Source: Cytophagaceae bacterium (lineage in GTDB: Bacteria > Bacteroidota > Bacteroidia > Cytophagales > Flexibacteraceae). Taken from it: 32,664 nucleotides of DNA. Numbering within the stretch: the stretch's first letter is position 1; each line of letters starts with the position of its first letter. The notes below the pieces were generated by a model that was not told where the DNA came from, searched no databases, and worked only from the letters and a program-made list of their open reading frames with translations. Shown here one piece after another: positions 26,284 through 32,639 of the stretch. Both the position numbers and the translations under genes were made by a program. The stretch covers positions 1 through 32,664 of the forward strand of contig CANETC010000017.1 of NCBI GenBank assembly GCA_947441055.1, written 5' to 3'.

Positions 26284-28230
26284 TTACTTGTACACTCTTT
26301 TCAGTCGAATCTCCTTGGGTGGCGCAATCACCAAAGGAACTTTTTCAATCAGAACCGAACTGGTATCAAGTCCGAAGGCCTTGTCCTCGGGAAGGCTTAA
26401 GCCATCCAGCATAAAGTACCCATCCATCACCAGGTTTTCGTACACCGAAAGCTCGTTTTCGTAACTGAGGTGACGCTTAATTACCACAAAACGGAAATCA
26501 CCTGTGATGTTCTTTTCAGCCAATGAAGCATACCGGGAAGTAATGTCAATTTCGCCTGCTGCAACCATTTCCTCCACCACCTTACGGAAATAGAGGTTGA
26601 TTTTTTGATCTATGCGAAAACCAAGCCTGAACTCAACTTTAATCACATCATTTTCGGCAAGGATATCAACCTTGTATTGCTGTGTGTAGGGTTGATCTTC
26701 TACATGGATATGCACAAACCAATAAATATCCGCCCGTTTCGGCTGTTTTTGCAAAATTGAATACAAAATCTTGGATTCAATTTGATCCCGGCTGTCCGCT
26801 GAAGTAAGGTAAACAAGGTGCGTTGCAAACTTTGGAACAGACTTATCATTGCTCAATCGCTTCAGCACACTAATGTGCTCATTGATTGGCGTAAATGTGA
26901 TATAACGATTTTTGATTTTTCGGCCCTTAAACCAAACCCACATTACCGCCATGATTAGAGCACTAATCACGATTGAAACCCAACCACCATGAGAGAATTT
27001 CACAAGGTTTGCGATGAAAAACGAGACCTCAAGGGATAGGTAAACTACAAGTAATAAAATTATCCAGACTGACTTTACCCTTTTTACAATCAGATACTGG
27101 CTAAGCAAGTAAGTGGTCATAAGCATTGCCAATGTAATTGCAAGTCCATAGGCCGCTTCCATTGCGCTGGATTTTTGGAAATAAAATACGATCACTAGAC
27201 AGCCTGTAAGCAGAAGCCAGTTTGCGCTGGGTACATAAAGCTGACCCTTCATTTCAGAAGGATATTTTATTTTCACCTTAGGCCAGATGTTCAATCTGAT
27301 TGCCTCAGAAATCAAAGTAAAAGAACCTGAAATCAAGGCCTGACTGGCGATAATTGCCGCTAAGGATGCGATCACAATACCAATCGGCAGAAACCAGATT
27401 GGCATCATCTGATAGAAAGGATTTATTTCCTCAGGAAAAACAGTACCAGAATGTGTTTTTAAAACCCATGCACCTTGGCCCAAATAATTTAGAATCAGAC
27501 AGATTTTTACAAAGGTCCAGCTAAAGCGAATGTTGTTTTTCCCGCAATGGCCCAAGTCTGAGTACAAGGCCTCCGCCCCAGTTGTACAAAGAAAAACTGC
27601 CCCTAAAAACCAAAATCCATTTTTAAAATTAACAAGCAAATTGTATGCGTACCAGGGATTTAGCGACTTGATAATCATCGGGTTCTCGCGCATCCAAAAC
27701 ACCCCGAAAAATGCGAGCATCCCAAACCAGACCAGCATTACTGGTCCAAAAGTTTTTCCTACAACGGATGTCCCAACCCTTTGCAAAATGAAGAGCAGAG
27801 AAATGATTGTTACAACAATTGGAATTGTGGGGATATCCGGATTCAAAATTTGAAGACCCTCGATGGCTGAAGAAACCGAAATTGGTGGCGTAATCATGCC
27901 ATCAGCAAGCAAGGCAGCTCCACCCAGAACCGCGGGTAAAATCAGGGTTGACTTAAATCGCCTGATAAGGGCATATAAAGAGAAAATCCCTCCTTCGCCA
28001 TTGTTGTCGGCATTTAGAGTAATGGTTACATACTTTACAGTTGTGATTAAAGTAAGTGTCCAGAAAATACAGGAAAGACCTCCCATCACGAGCTCCTCTG
28101 TAACAACTTTTTCAGCAAGGATTGCTTTAAAAACATACAAAGGTGAAGTACCAATATCCCCGTAGATAATACCTAGGGCTATTAGCATTCCGGCCAAATT
28201 GGTCTTATGCCGGTAAGCTGAATGTTCCAT
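26284..28230 (-). CDS. kup: KUP family potassium uptake protein
   Basis: The 648-residue protein is a KUP/HAK/KT K+:H+ symporter of the inner membrane. The first TM segment carries the family motif LGIIYGDIGTSPLYVFKA, followed by NGEGGIFSLYALIRR, GMITPPISVSSAIEGL and TGAEALYSDLGHCG. About twelve TM helices fill residues 10-450. The cytosolic C-terminal domain (~200 residues) is intact. Length is normal for the family. It is transcribed alone: the gene upstream on this strand is absent, and a -7 box lies just before the start. Confidence 0.96.
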   Translation of the reverse strand: MEHSAYRHKTNLAGMLIALGIIYGDIGTSPLYVFKAILAEKVVTEELVMGGLSCIFWTLTLITTVKYVTITLNADNNGEGGIFSLYALIRRFKSTLILPAVLGGAALLADGMITPPISVSSAIEGLQILNPDIPTIPIVVTIISLLFILQRVGTSVVGKTFGPVMLVWFGMLAFFGVFWMRENPMIIKSLNPWYAYNLLVNFKNGFWFLGAVFLCTTGAEALYSDLGHCGKNNIRFSWTFVKICLILNYLGQGAWVLKTHSGTVFPEEINPFYQMMPIWFLPIGIVIASLAAIIASQALISGSFTLISEAIRLNIWPKVKIKYPSEMKGQLYVPSANWLLLTGCLVIVFYFQKSSAMEAAYGLAITLAMLMTTYLLSQYLIVKRVKSVWIILLLVVYLSLEVSFFIANLVKFSHGGWVSIVISALIMAVMWVWFKGRKIKNRYITFTPINEHISVLKRLSNDKSVPKFATHLVYLTSADSRDQIESKILYSILQKQPKRADIYWFVHIHVEDQPYTQQYKVDILAENDVIKVEFRLGFRIDQKINLYFRKVVEEMVAAGEIDITSRYASLAEKNITGDFRFVVIKRHLSYENELSVYENLVMDGYFMLDGLSLPEDKAFGLDTSSVLIEKVPLVIAPPKEIRLKRVYK

Positions 28231-28247
28231 CTAAATTAATAAAAGCC

Positions 28248-28280
28248 CAAATGTAAACTGAAGCGCACAATGATGCACAA
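28248..28280 (-). promoter_or_regulatory. putative kup promoter
   Basis: On the minus strand TACATTTG (28255-28248) is a perfect -7 box, with TTG at 28280-28278 after a 22 bp spacer. The kup ATG is 17 bp downstream of the box. Confidence 0.45.
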
Positions 28281-28350
28281 GAGAATTTGATTCATCTTCC
28301 TGAAAATGAACACCCCGAAAAAAAACTCTGAAAAGAATTTGCTCTCAGGC

Positions 28351-28379
28351 TTGCAGAAACAATTGTTTTTCTACCTTTG
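28351..28379 (+). promoter_or_regulatory. promoter of tRNA-Arg
   Basis: TTG (28351-28353), an 18 bp spacer and TACCTTTG (28372-28379) match the Bacteroidota consensus perfectly. The mature tRNA starts 16 bp after the box. Confidence 0.65.
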
Positions 28380-28394
28380 CAATGCGTAAGCGAT

Positions 28395-28471
28395 GGTCCC
28401 GTAGCTTAATTGGATAGAGCATCTGACTACGGATCAGAAGGTTAGGAGTTCGACTCTCTTCGGGATCACCA
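28395..28471 (+). tRNA. tRNA-Arg (anticodon ACG)
   Basis: A full cloverleaf can be folded. The acceptor stem is GGTCCCG/CGGGATC (one G-T pair), the D stem GCTT/GAGC, the anticodon stem TCTGA/TCAGA with loop CTACGGA (anticodon ACG), and the T stem AGGAG/CTCTT with loop TTCGACT. The discriminator base is A, and CCA is encoded at 28469-28471. The ACG anticodon is normally deaminated to ICG and reads CGU, CGC and CGA. Confidence 0.97.
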
Positions 28472-28511
28472 ATAGGAAACACTTAAACGAAAGAACAAAG
28501 GGAAAACATCT

Positions 28512-28528
28512 TTACTTTAATAAAGTAA
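28512..28528. repeat. inverted repeat upstream of the sigma factor gene
   Basis: TTACTTT (28512-28518) and AAAGTAA (28522-28528) pair perfectly around AAT. It could be a weak tRNA terminator or an operator. Confidence 0.5.
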
Positions 28529-28542
28529 TTTATGGCTTGAAC

Positions 28543-28566
28543 ATTTACGTTACCAAAAGCGTAAAT
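28543..28566. repeat. inverted repeat immediately before the sigma factor start codon
   Basis: ATTTACG (28543-28549) and CGTAAAT (28560-28566) form a perfect 7 bp stem with a 10 nt loop, ending 3 nt before ATG 28570. In RNA it would fold over the translation start region; in DNA it could be an operator. Confidence 0.5.
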
Positions 28567-28569
28567 TTT

Positions 28570-29172
28570 ATGACTACCCTTCATTCCGTTTCCGACTCCG
28601 GCTTACTCGAATCATTTCGTTCCGGAAATCAAAAAGCATTTGAAACCATGGTACGCCGTCACCAGGCGCGTATTTTTTCGTCTGCCATGTTGGTCGTTCG
28701 CGATCAGGATGTTGCAAAGGACATTGTGCAGGATACATTCCTGAAATTTTACACCGTTTTCTCAGAAGGCAGGTATAATGAAGAGGGCAAACTCCTTCCC
28801 TATTTGCTGAGGGTTGCGCACAATCTTGCCATCGACCAAATCCGGGCCCAGAAGAAAATGCCGAAGGTGACCAACTCCGAGGGAAAAGATATTTTCACAT
28901 ATCTAAATATTCAGAATGAAGATGCGTTTGATACTCTGGAGAGCAAAGAGAACCATGAGATCCTACGACTTGCAATCAGCAAACTACCTAAAGTACAGCA
29001 GGAGCTTGTCATTCTCCGTTTCTATGGCAAAATGTCATTTAAGGAAATTTCTGAGCTCACCGGCATTAACCTCAACACCTGCCTTGGGTATGTGCGGAAT
29101 GCCGTTATCAACCTTCGCAAACACCTTAGTCCGAAAATAAAAGCTTATGATTCAAAACTTTACCCCGAATGA
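28570..29172 (+). CDS. ECF-type RNA polymerase sigma factor
   Basis: The 200-residue protein has sigma region 2 (QKAFETMVRRHQARIFSSAM, then DVAKDIVQDTFLKFYTVF and LPYLLRVAHNLAIDQIR). It also has region 4 (LPKVQQELVILRFYGKMSF, then KEISELTGINLNTCLGYVRNA), with a short linker and no region 3, as in ECF factors. Start ATG 28570 is used rather than TTG 28537, because two inverted repeats fill the space before it. The last codons overlap the next gene by 26 bp. Regulon unknown; the overlapping small protein is a candidate partner. Confidence 0.92.
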   Translation: MTTLHSVSDSGLLESFRSGNQKAFETMVRRHQARIFSSAMLVVRDQDVAKDIVQDTFLKFYTVFSEGRYNEEGKLLPYLLRVAHNLAIDQIRAQKKMPKVTNSEGKDIFTYLNIQNEDAFDTLESKENHEILRLAISKLPKVQQELVILRFYGKMSFKEISELTGINLNTCLGYVRNAVINLRKHLSPKIKAYDSKLYPE

Positions 29173-29377
29173 TGTATTACTTTCTAAATCAGGTGAGTTA
29201 AGCAGCGAGCTTGATTACCTTTTGAAACTGAGCATCAGCGAAGACCCAAGCCTTGAAGAATTTTCCCAGGATGTAGAAATCATTGAAAGGGAATTAAACC
29301 GGAATTTTCGCGACCCCGGTGAAGCAATGGTAATGCGCATTATGGCACAGGTAAATCGTCTGAAAACAAATCCCTGA
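29147..29377 (+). CDS. small acidic protein overlapping the sigma factor gene
   Basis: The 76-residue protein is rich in Glu and Leu with no TM segment (ELDYLLKLSI, EEFSQDVEIIERELNRNF, AMVMRIMAQVNRL). Its ATG lies inside the sigma gene, 26 bp before the sigma stop, in another frame, which points to translational coupling. A strong terminator follows 29 bp after the stop, so both genes form one unit. I recognise no family. It is too short and lacks a membrane anchor for a classic FecR-type anti-sigma factor; a sigma-binding role is only inferred from position. Confidence 0.65.
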   Translation: MIQNFTPNDVLLSKSGELSSELDYLLKLSISEDPSLEEFSQDVEIIERELNRNFRDPGEAMVMRIMAQVNRLKTNP

Positions 29378-29721
29378 AAAAGGGCAGTTTCAAGTTCCTA
29401 ATATTGGCCACCTACAAGTGGCCTTTTTTTATGCGCATTTCTGTGGCTTCAGTTGGGCCTAATTGTCCAGCCATAGGCGGAAAACACCTAACCGTTTAAA
29501 AAAAATCTTCTATCAACTAAATAAATTTTCGTTGATAATCAATTGGGAATTGAAATTTCGAATCATAAGTATGCTGGCTTTGCAGCGCCTACTTGTATTA
29601 AACCATCATTGCTTTTGTTTTAAACAAAACATTATAAAGCTATTCAAGGCTTCTGAATTTCCCCTCTGACCAAATATTTCAAACATACCTCGCAGCACCG
29701 GGACCAAAATACTTGCAGGTA
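29378..29721. other. non-coding stretch between the sigma operon and the toxin-antitoxin genes
   Basis: The first 50 bp hold the sigma-operon terminator. The rest is AT-rich with no convincing gene. It contains a 17 nt perfect palindrome TTTTGTTTTAAACAAAA (29613-29629) and a weak ATCAAC/GTTGAT pair (29512-29536). The palindrome lies about 90 bp past the toxin stop and could end the minus-strand transcript, but no T-run follows it. No DGR template repeat (no near copy of the end of the variable protein gene) is present here. Confidence 0.6.
29406..29430 (+). terminator. rho-independent terminator of the sigma factor operon
   Basis: GGCCAC (29406-29411), loop CTACAA and GTGGCC (29418-29423) form a perfect 6 bp GC-rich stem followed by seven T. 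Confidence 0.88.
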
Positions 29722-30015
29722 TTACCGCCAACTTTTGTTTGGATTCAGAGAGGTGTGGATGCACCCCAAAATTTTTACCCGCTTCTTATCTTCATCCAGT
29801 TCAAAGTGAATCATAAATGGAAATTTACTCAGCGGTAAGCAACGGATATTTTTGTAACGAACTTGATAGTAGGGATTTACTTGAAAAGCAAGAATACCTT
29901 TCTCCAAGTCCTGAATGAAAGTTTCCGATAAGTCCGCGCTTTTTTCTAAAAAATAAATCAGTGCGTCCTGCACTTCTGCAAGCGATTCGTGACTGAATTC
30001 AACCTTCCCTTCCAC
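29722..30015 (-). CDS. RelE/ParE superfamily toxin
   Basis: The 97-residue protein has the RelE/ParE layout. An N-terminal strand VEFSHESLAEVQDALIYFLEK leads into helices, then YYQVRYKNIRCLPLSKFPFM and the C-terminal IHFELDEDKKRVKILGCIHT. The basic and aromatic residues in the central strands (VRYKNIR, PFMIHF) are typical. RelE cleaves mRNA on the ribosome and ParE inhibits gyrase; the sequence does not settle which. The start is GTG at 30015, 1 bp after the antitoxin stop. The order antitoxin then toxin, tightly packed, is the usual type II arrangement. Confidence 0.8.
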   Translation of the reverse strand: MEGKVEFSHESLAEVQDALIYFLEKSADLSETFIQDLEKGILAFQVNPYYQVRYKNIRCLPLSKFPFMIHFELDEDKKRVKILGCIHTSLNPNKSWR

Positions 30016-30016
30016 A

Positions 30017-30229
30017 TTACAGGCGACCTCGCAACCTGATTAGAACTTCTTCTGCTGGAATGGCCAGTTTATCATCCCAGTTTTCCGATCTTCTCTCCAT
30101 TTCACGCTGAACCTCAGGCGATATTTCAGAATGATCTTCCCAAATAATTTTAAATCCGTTTTCCTCCATCATTTTTTCAAATCTGGGAATTTGATCGTCA
30201 GAAATCTGAACAGTACGGAGAACTGTCAT
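30017..30229 (-). CDS. type II antitoxin (partner of the RelE/ParE-like toxin)
   Basis: The 70-residue acidic protein ends in a helix suited to toxin binding (WDDKLAIPAEEVLIRLRGRL). ISPEVQREMERRSENWDD in the middle resembles small addiction-module antitoxins of the RelE/ParE group, and the N-terminal TVLRTVQISDDQIPRFEKMM could form a small dimerisation or DNA-binding unit. The call rests mainly on position: it is directly upstream of the toxin with a 1 bp gap. It begins 33 bp after the avd stop, so read-through from the avd transcript is possible. Confidence 0.72.
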   Translation of the reverse strand: MTVLRTVQISDDQIPRFEKMMEENGFKIIWEDHSEISPEVQREMERRSENWDDKLAIPAEEVLIRLRGRL

Positions 30230-30262
30230 ATTGTTTAGGTTTTATTAGGCAAGATAACCAAA

Positions 30263-30697
30263 CTATTTTACCAATGAATTGTAGATCTGCCCTTTTTCTG
30301 ACGAAACTTGCTCGCTTGCCGGCACCTTTTGCCCCGGCAATTCCGGCACCGCACTTACCGCACCAGATTTACTCCAGCCGGTAATCTGTCGCCCGATGCG
30401 GTCCATCAGTTCCGCAAGGATGGCATACTTTTTCTGTGGAATCTGTTTCATATCCACGGCCAATCGTATTTCAAGTTTCAGAAGCTCAAATTCTTCCAAA
30501 AACTGCATCAAATGTTCTTTCTTATCAGCCGAGCGGTTGGCCCGGTAAATGCAGCGAACCAGCTGCAGCGAATCGCGTTTCATATCCTGGCCCAGCGTGT
30601 ACTTAAATTCCCGGCCGAAATCCTGTGTAAGCGCATAGATGCGCAGCAGCATCTGGTAGGTATCGCGGTAAACAGGTAACTCACTGTGTAGTGCCAT
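30263..30697 (-). CDS. avd: Avd, accessory variability determinant of a diversity-generating retroelement
   Basis: The 144-residue protein is a four-helix-bundle protein of the bAvd group. The sequence LPVYRDTYQMLLRIYALTQDF, then FGREFKYTLGQDMKRDSLQL, VRCIYRANRSADKKEHLMQF and LLKLEIRLAVDMKQIPQKKY follows the order known for DGR Avd proteins. So does the end of the fold, DRIGRQITGWSK. Avd forms a positively charged pentamer that binds the reverse transcriptase and template RNA during mutagenic retrohoming. A Pro/Ser-rich tail of ~30 residues follows the bundle. It lies directly downstream of the variable protein, the usual DGR order, but the next genes are a toxin-antitoxin pair instead of template repeat and RT. 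The plain four-helix (S23-type) family is the alternative; context favours Avd. Confidence 0.85.
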   Translation of the reverse strand: MALHSELPVYRDTYQMLLRIYALTQDFGREFKYTLGQDMKRDSLQLVRCIYRANRSADKKEHLMQFLEEFELLKLEIRLAVDMKQIPQKKYAILAELMDRIGRQITGWSKSGAVSAVPELPGQKVPASEQVSSEKGQIYNSLVK

Positions 30698-30716
30698 TGC
30701 TGAAAAAAAATTTCCC

Positions 30717-30744
30717 GGCCTGCCCGGCTGCGCCGGCTCAGGCC
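30717..30744 (-). other. GC-rich hairpin between the variable protein and avd
   Basis: GGCCTG and CAGGCC form a 6 bp outer stem. After a 2x2 mismatch, CCGG/CCGG gives a 4 bp inner stem with a 4 nt loop. On the minus strand it lies about 35 bp after the variable protein stop and is followed by GGGAAA and a T-run. It could be an attenuating terminator before avd, or a counterpart of the hairpin that lies downstream of the variable region in other DGRs and is needed for target recognition. Confidence 0.55.
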
Positions 30745-30778
30745 GAATTATTAAATAATTAAATTGATAAATGGATAA

Positions 30779-31231
30779 TTAAAAAGCCCGGAACGCACGC
30801 ACCTGGTACGCATTGCCCTTATCGCCGTAGCCGATGCTGCCGTAGTTGAACAGGCCCCAAGCAGTGCCGGAATAGCCCTCCGACGACGACCAATAATTAC
30901 CAAAATTATCTGAAGGAAAAACCTCAGTGGCTCCAGTGATGGAGGTGAGACTTCTATTGACATTGTAAAGGTTATTCCAGAGCAAATTAATTTCAAACTT
31001 AGAAGGCAGGTACCAATCGGTAAAACCGCCGGCCTCATAATCCAGGCACAATTTTGCGGCCGAGTTGGTATGCCCGACCTGGGCTACAATGGCATTGCTG
31101 TTGGCCAAGCCATTCCAGCTGCTGCTGGCGCCTGCCAGCTGGTTTGTAACATTGCTCCAGACTTGGGAATCGCTCTGGTTGGTAAGCGCCACAATAAGCC
31201 CATGCTCGGCACCGCTGCCATCTTTATATAC
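30779..31231 (-). pseudogene. DGR variable protein, C-terminal fragment, 5' end cut by the IS element
   Basis: The frame is open from the IS edge (31231), reading VYKDGSGAEHGLIVALTNQS, to the stop at 30779, ~150 residues. The N-terminus and start are lost. The sequence matches the DUF1566/Fib_succ_major-like, C-type-lectin-fold targets of Bacteroidota DGRs. Evidence includes AKLCLDYEAGGFTDWYLPSK, EINLLWNNL and the ending GNYWSSSEGYSGTAWG...YQVRAFRAF. The last ~40 residues are the presumed ligand-binding variable region. Such proteins are displayed at the surface and bind diverse ligands. Local GC is ~58% over the last 120 bp, visibly above the surroundings. GTG 31192 could in principle restart translation, but that would give a product without a signal peptide. 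Confidence 0.85.
30782..30900 (-). other. presumed DGR variable region (VR)
   Basis: Between the conserved WSSSE and VRAFRAF segments, 20 of 25 codons end in C or T and eight are GGC, with TAC, TTC, AGC, ATC, TCC and AAC among the others. This is the pattern expected when AAC/AAT codons of a template repeat are randomised at adenines. The end of the gene (GTGCGTGCGTTCCGGGC) is GC-rich and invariant-looking, like the initiation of mutagenic homing site. Exact VR boundaries cannot be set without the template repeat. Confidence 0.7.
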
Positions 31232-31256
31232 TGTCTTGTCCTAAAATGGGTTTACA
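31232..31256 (+). repeat. IS left terminal inverted repeat
   Basis: It starts TGTCTTGTCCTAAAA and ends GTTTACA. Differences from the right repeat are at positions 3, 6 and 16-18 only. Confidence 0.9.
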
Positions 31257-31270
31257 CAAACAAGTGTAAA
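31251..31270 (+). other. hairpin just before IS orfA
   Basis: TTTACAC (31251-31257) and GTGTAAA (31264-31270) form a perfect 7 bp stem with loop AAACAA, ending one base before the orfA ATG (31272). In a transcript entering from outside it would hide the start codon, as known for other IS elements that limit read-in expression. Confidence 0.5.
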
Positions 31271-31271
31271 A

Positions 31272-31676
31272 ATGGACAAGAGAATTATTACAAAATCAGT
31301 ACAGTTTTTTACGGAATCTGATCGACATGAAATCATTGAGGAATACCTCAGAGGCGGTATCACCAAGGAAGAAATATGGCGAAAATACACTGGGAAATCA
31401 GACCATGGTCGGTTGTTAAAATGGATGCGTGATTATGGTTATGTGGATGATGTGACAATGCGGTCTAAAAAGACCACATTTGCCAACATGGCCAGGAATA
31501 AACAGCCCCAGACGGGCAATGACTTCGAGATGCTGCAATTGAAGAAAAGGATTGCAGAGCTTGAGAAGCAACTCAAGGATGCGGAGATGAAGGCGATTGC
31601 CTTTTCTACCATGGTTGATATTGCAGAAGAGGAATTCAAGATTCCAATCCGAAAAAAGTTCAATACCAAACCATAG
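31272..31676 (+). CDS. IS3-family transposase OrfA
   Basis: The 134-residue protein has an N-terminal helix-turn-helix (HEIIEEYLRGGITKEEIWRKYTGKS) that binds the terminal inverted repeats. A coiled-coil (EMLQLKKRIAELEKQLKDAE) follows for multimer formation, the usual OrfA layout. Near its end the codons CGA AAA AAG contain the slippery heptamer A AAA AAG (31652-31658). OrfA alone acts as a regulator in this family; the OrfAB fusion is the transposase. Confidence 0.92.
   Translation: MDKRIITKSVQFFTESDRHEIIEEYLRGGITKEEIWRKYTGKSDHGRLLKWMRDYGYVDDVTMRSKKTTFANMARNKQPQTGNDFEMLQLKKRIAELEKQLKDAEMKAIAFSTMVDIAEEEFKIPIRKKFNTKP
31652..31658 (+). promoter_or_regulatory. programmed -1 frameshift site for OrfAB
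   Basis: The heptamer A AAA AAG is in the correct phase in orfA. After a -1 slip the next codons are GTT CAA TAC CAA ACC ATA GAG AGG ATG, which run without a stop into orfB (ATG 31682). The same heptamer is used by IS911 and other IS3-family members. Confidence 0.8.
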
Positions 31677-31681
31677 AGAGG

Positions 31682-32623
31682 ATGAAAAGCAATTTTCAGC
31701 ACATAGCACTTGCCAGGTTATGTGGGTGGTTTGGTCTGACAAGGCAGGCATATTATCAGAACAGCTGGCAGGGGATATCCACCAGCATAGAAGAAGAACT
31801 TATTCTTAAGAAGGCGCTGGAAATCCGGAAGTATCACCGGCGGATGGGCACCCGGAAACTGTACGAATTAATGCAGGTTTATATGGAGGAACACAGCATC
31901 AAAATGGGCCGCGATGGCTTGTTCAGCTTGCTGGCTGCCAATAATTTATTGGTACGAAGACGTAAAAGAAGAATACAAACTACTTATTCAAGTCACTGGT
32001 TGCGCAAGTATCCGAATCTGGTCAGAAACATAGAATTGACGGGCGCAAACCAGCTTTGGGTTAGTGACATTACCTACTGGAAAATCAGTACAGGAGAGCA
32101 TTTATACATCAGCTTTATTACCGATGCCTGGTCTCATAAAATTGTGGGCTATCACGTAGCAGAAACAATGGAAGCGATTGAAAGTGTCGCAGCTTTGAAA
32201 ATAGCGCTGAAGGGAATTGAGAGAGAAAAAGAAATCAACCTGATTCACCATAGTGACCGGGGAGTCCAATACTGCAGTTCAGAGTATGTGAGCATTCTCA
32301 AAGCAAGACAAATCAGCATCAGCATGACAGAGAATGGAGACCCTCTGGAAAATGCCATTGCCGAACGAATCAATGGCATACTCAAAGAGGAATATCTGGA
32401 TTGCTATGAAGTGACTAATTTGAAGGAAGCAAGGCAGTTACTGAAAGAATCAGTAGACCTCTATAACATCCAAAGACCTCACATGAGCATTGGCAATAAA
32501 ACACCAGCTATAATTCATCAATCAAGCACAAAACCAGAAAAATTATGGAAGAACTATTATCGGCAGAAACCTACCTTTGTAAAGCAGGAACAGGACGAAG
32601 AACCAATCGTCAACTTATGTTAG
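31682..32623 (+). CDS. IS3-family transposase OrfB (DDE integrase core)
   Basis: The 313-residue frame carries an rve-type catalytic core with all three acidic residues in context: Asp in LWVSDITYWK, Asp in IHHSDRGVQYCS, and Glu in LENAIAERINGILKEEY. An HTH_21-like segment (YHRRMGTRKLYELM, then GRDGLFSLLAANNLLVRRRK) precedes the core. The frame is open 24 nt upstream of the ATG to the frameshift site, so the functional enzyme is the ~440-residue OrfAB fusion. Nothing is truncated. Confidence 0.95.
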   Translation: MKSNFQHIALARLCGWFGLTRQAYYQNSWQGISTSIEEELILKKALEIRKYHRRMGTRKLYELMQVYMEEHSIKMGRDGLFSLLAANNLLVRRRKRRIQTTYSSHWLRKYPNLVRNIELTGANQLWVSDITYWKISTGEHLYISFITDAWSHKIVGYHVAETMEAIESVAALKIALKGIEREKEINLIHHSDRGVQYCSSEYVSILKARQISISMTENGDPLENAIAERINGILKEEYLDCYEVTNLKEARQLLKESVDLYNIQRPHMSIGNKTPAIIHQSSTKPEKLWKNYYRQKPTFVKQEQDEEPIVNLC

Positions 32624-32639
32624 GATTAATCTAAAAACC

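Noticed and set aside
29463-29669. 68-codon plus-strand frame after the sigma operon terminator
   Set aside because: AT-rich, no promoter or recognisable sequence, lies in non-coding space; composition does not look coding.
30263-30697. Calling the four-helix protein a plain S23 intervening-sequence protein
   Set aside because: It follows directly after a DGR-type variable protein and carries the ANRSADKKEHL segment typical of Avd.
30751-31038. Second minus-strand frame inside the variable protein region, 95 codons
   Set aside because: It is out of frame with the lectin-like sequence and has no family pattern.
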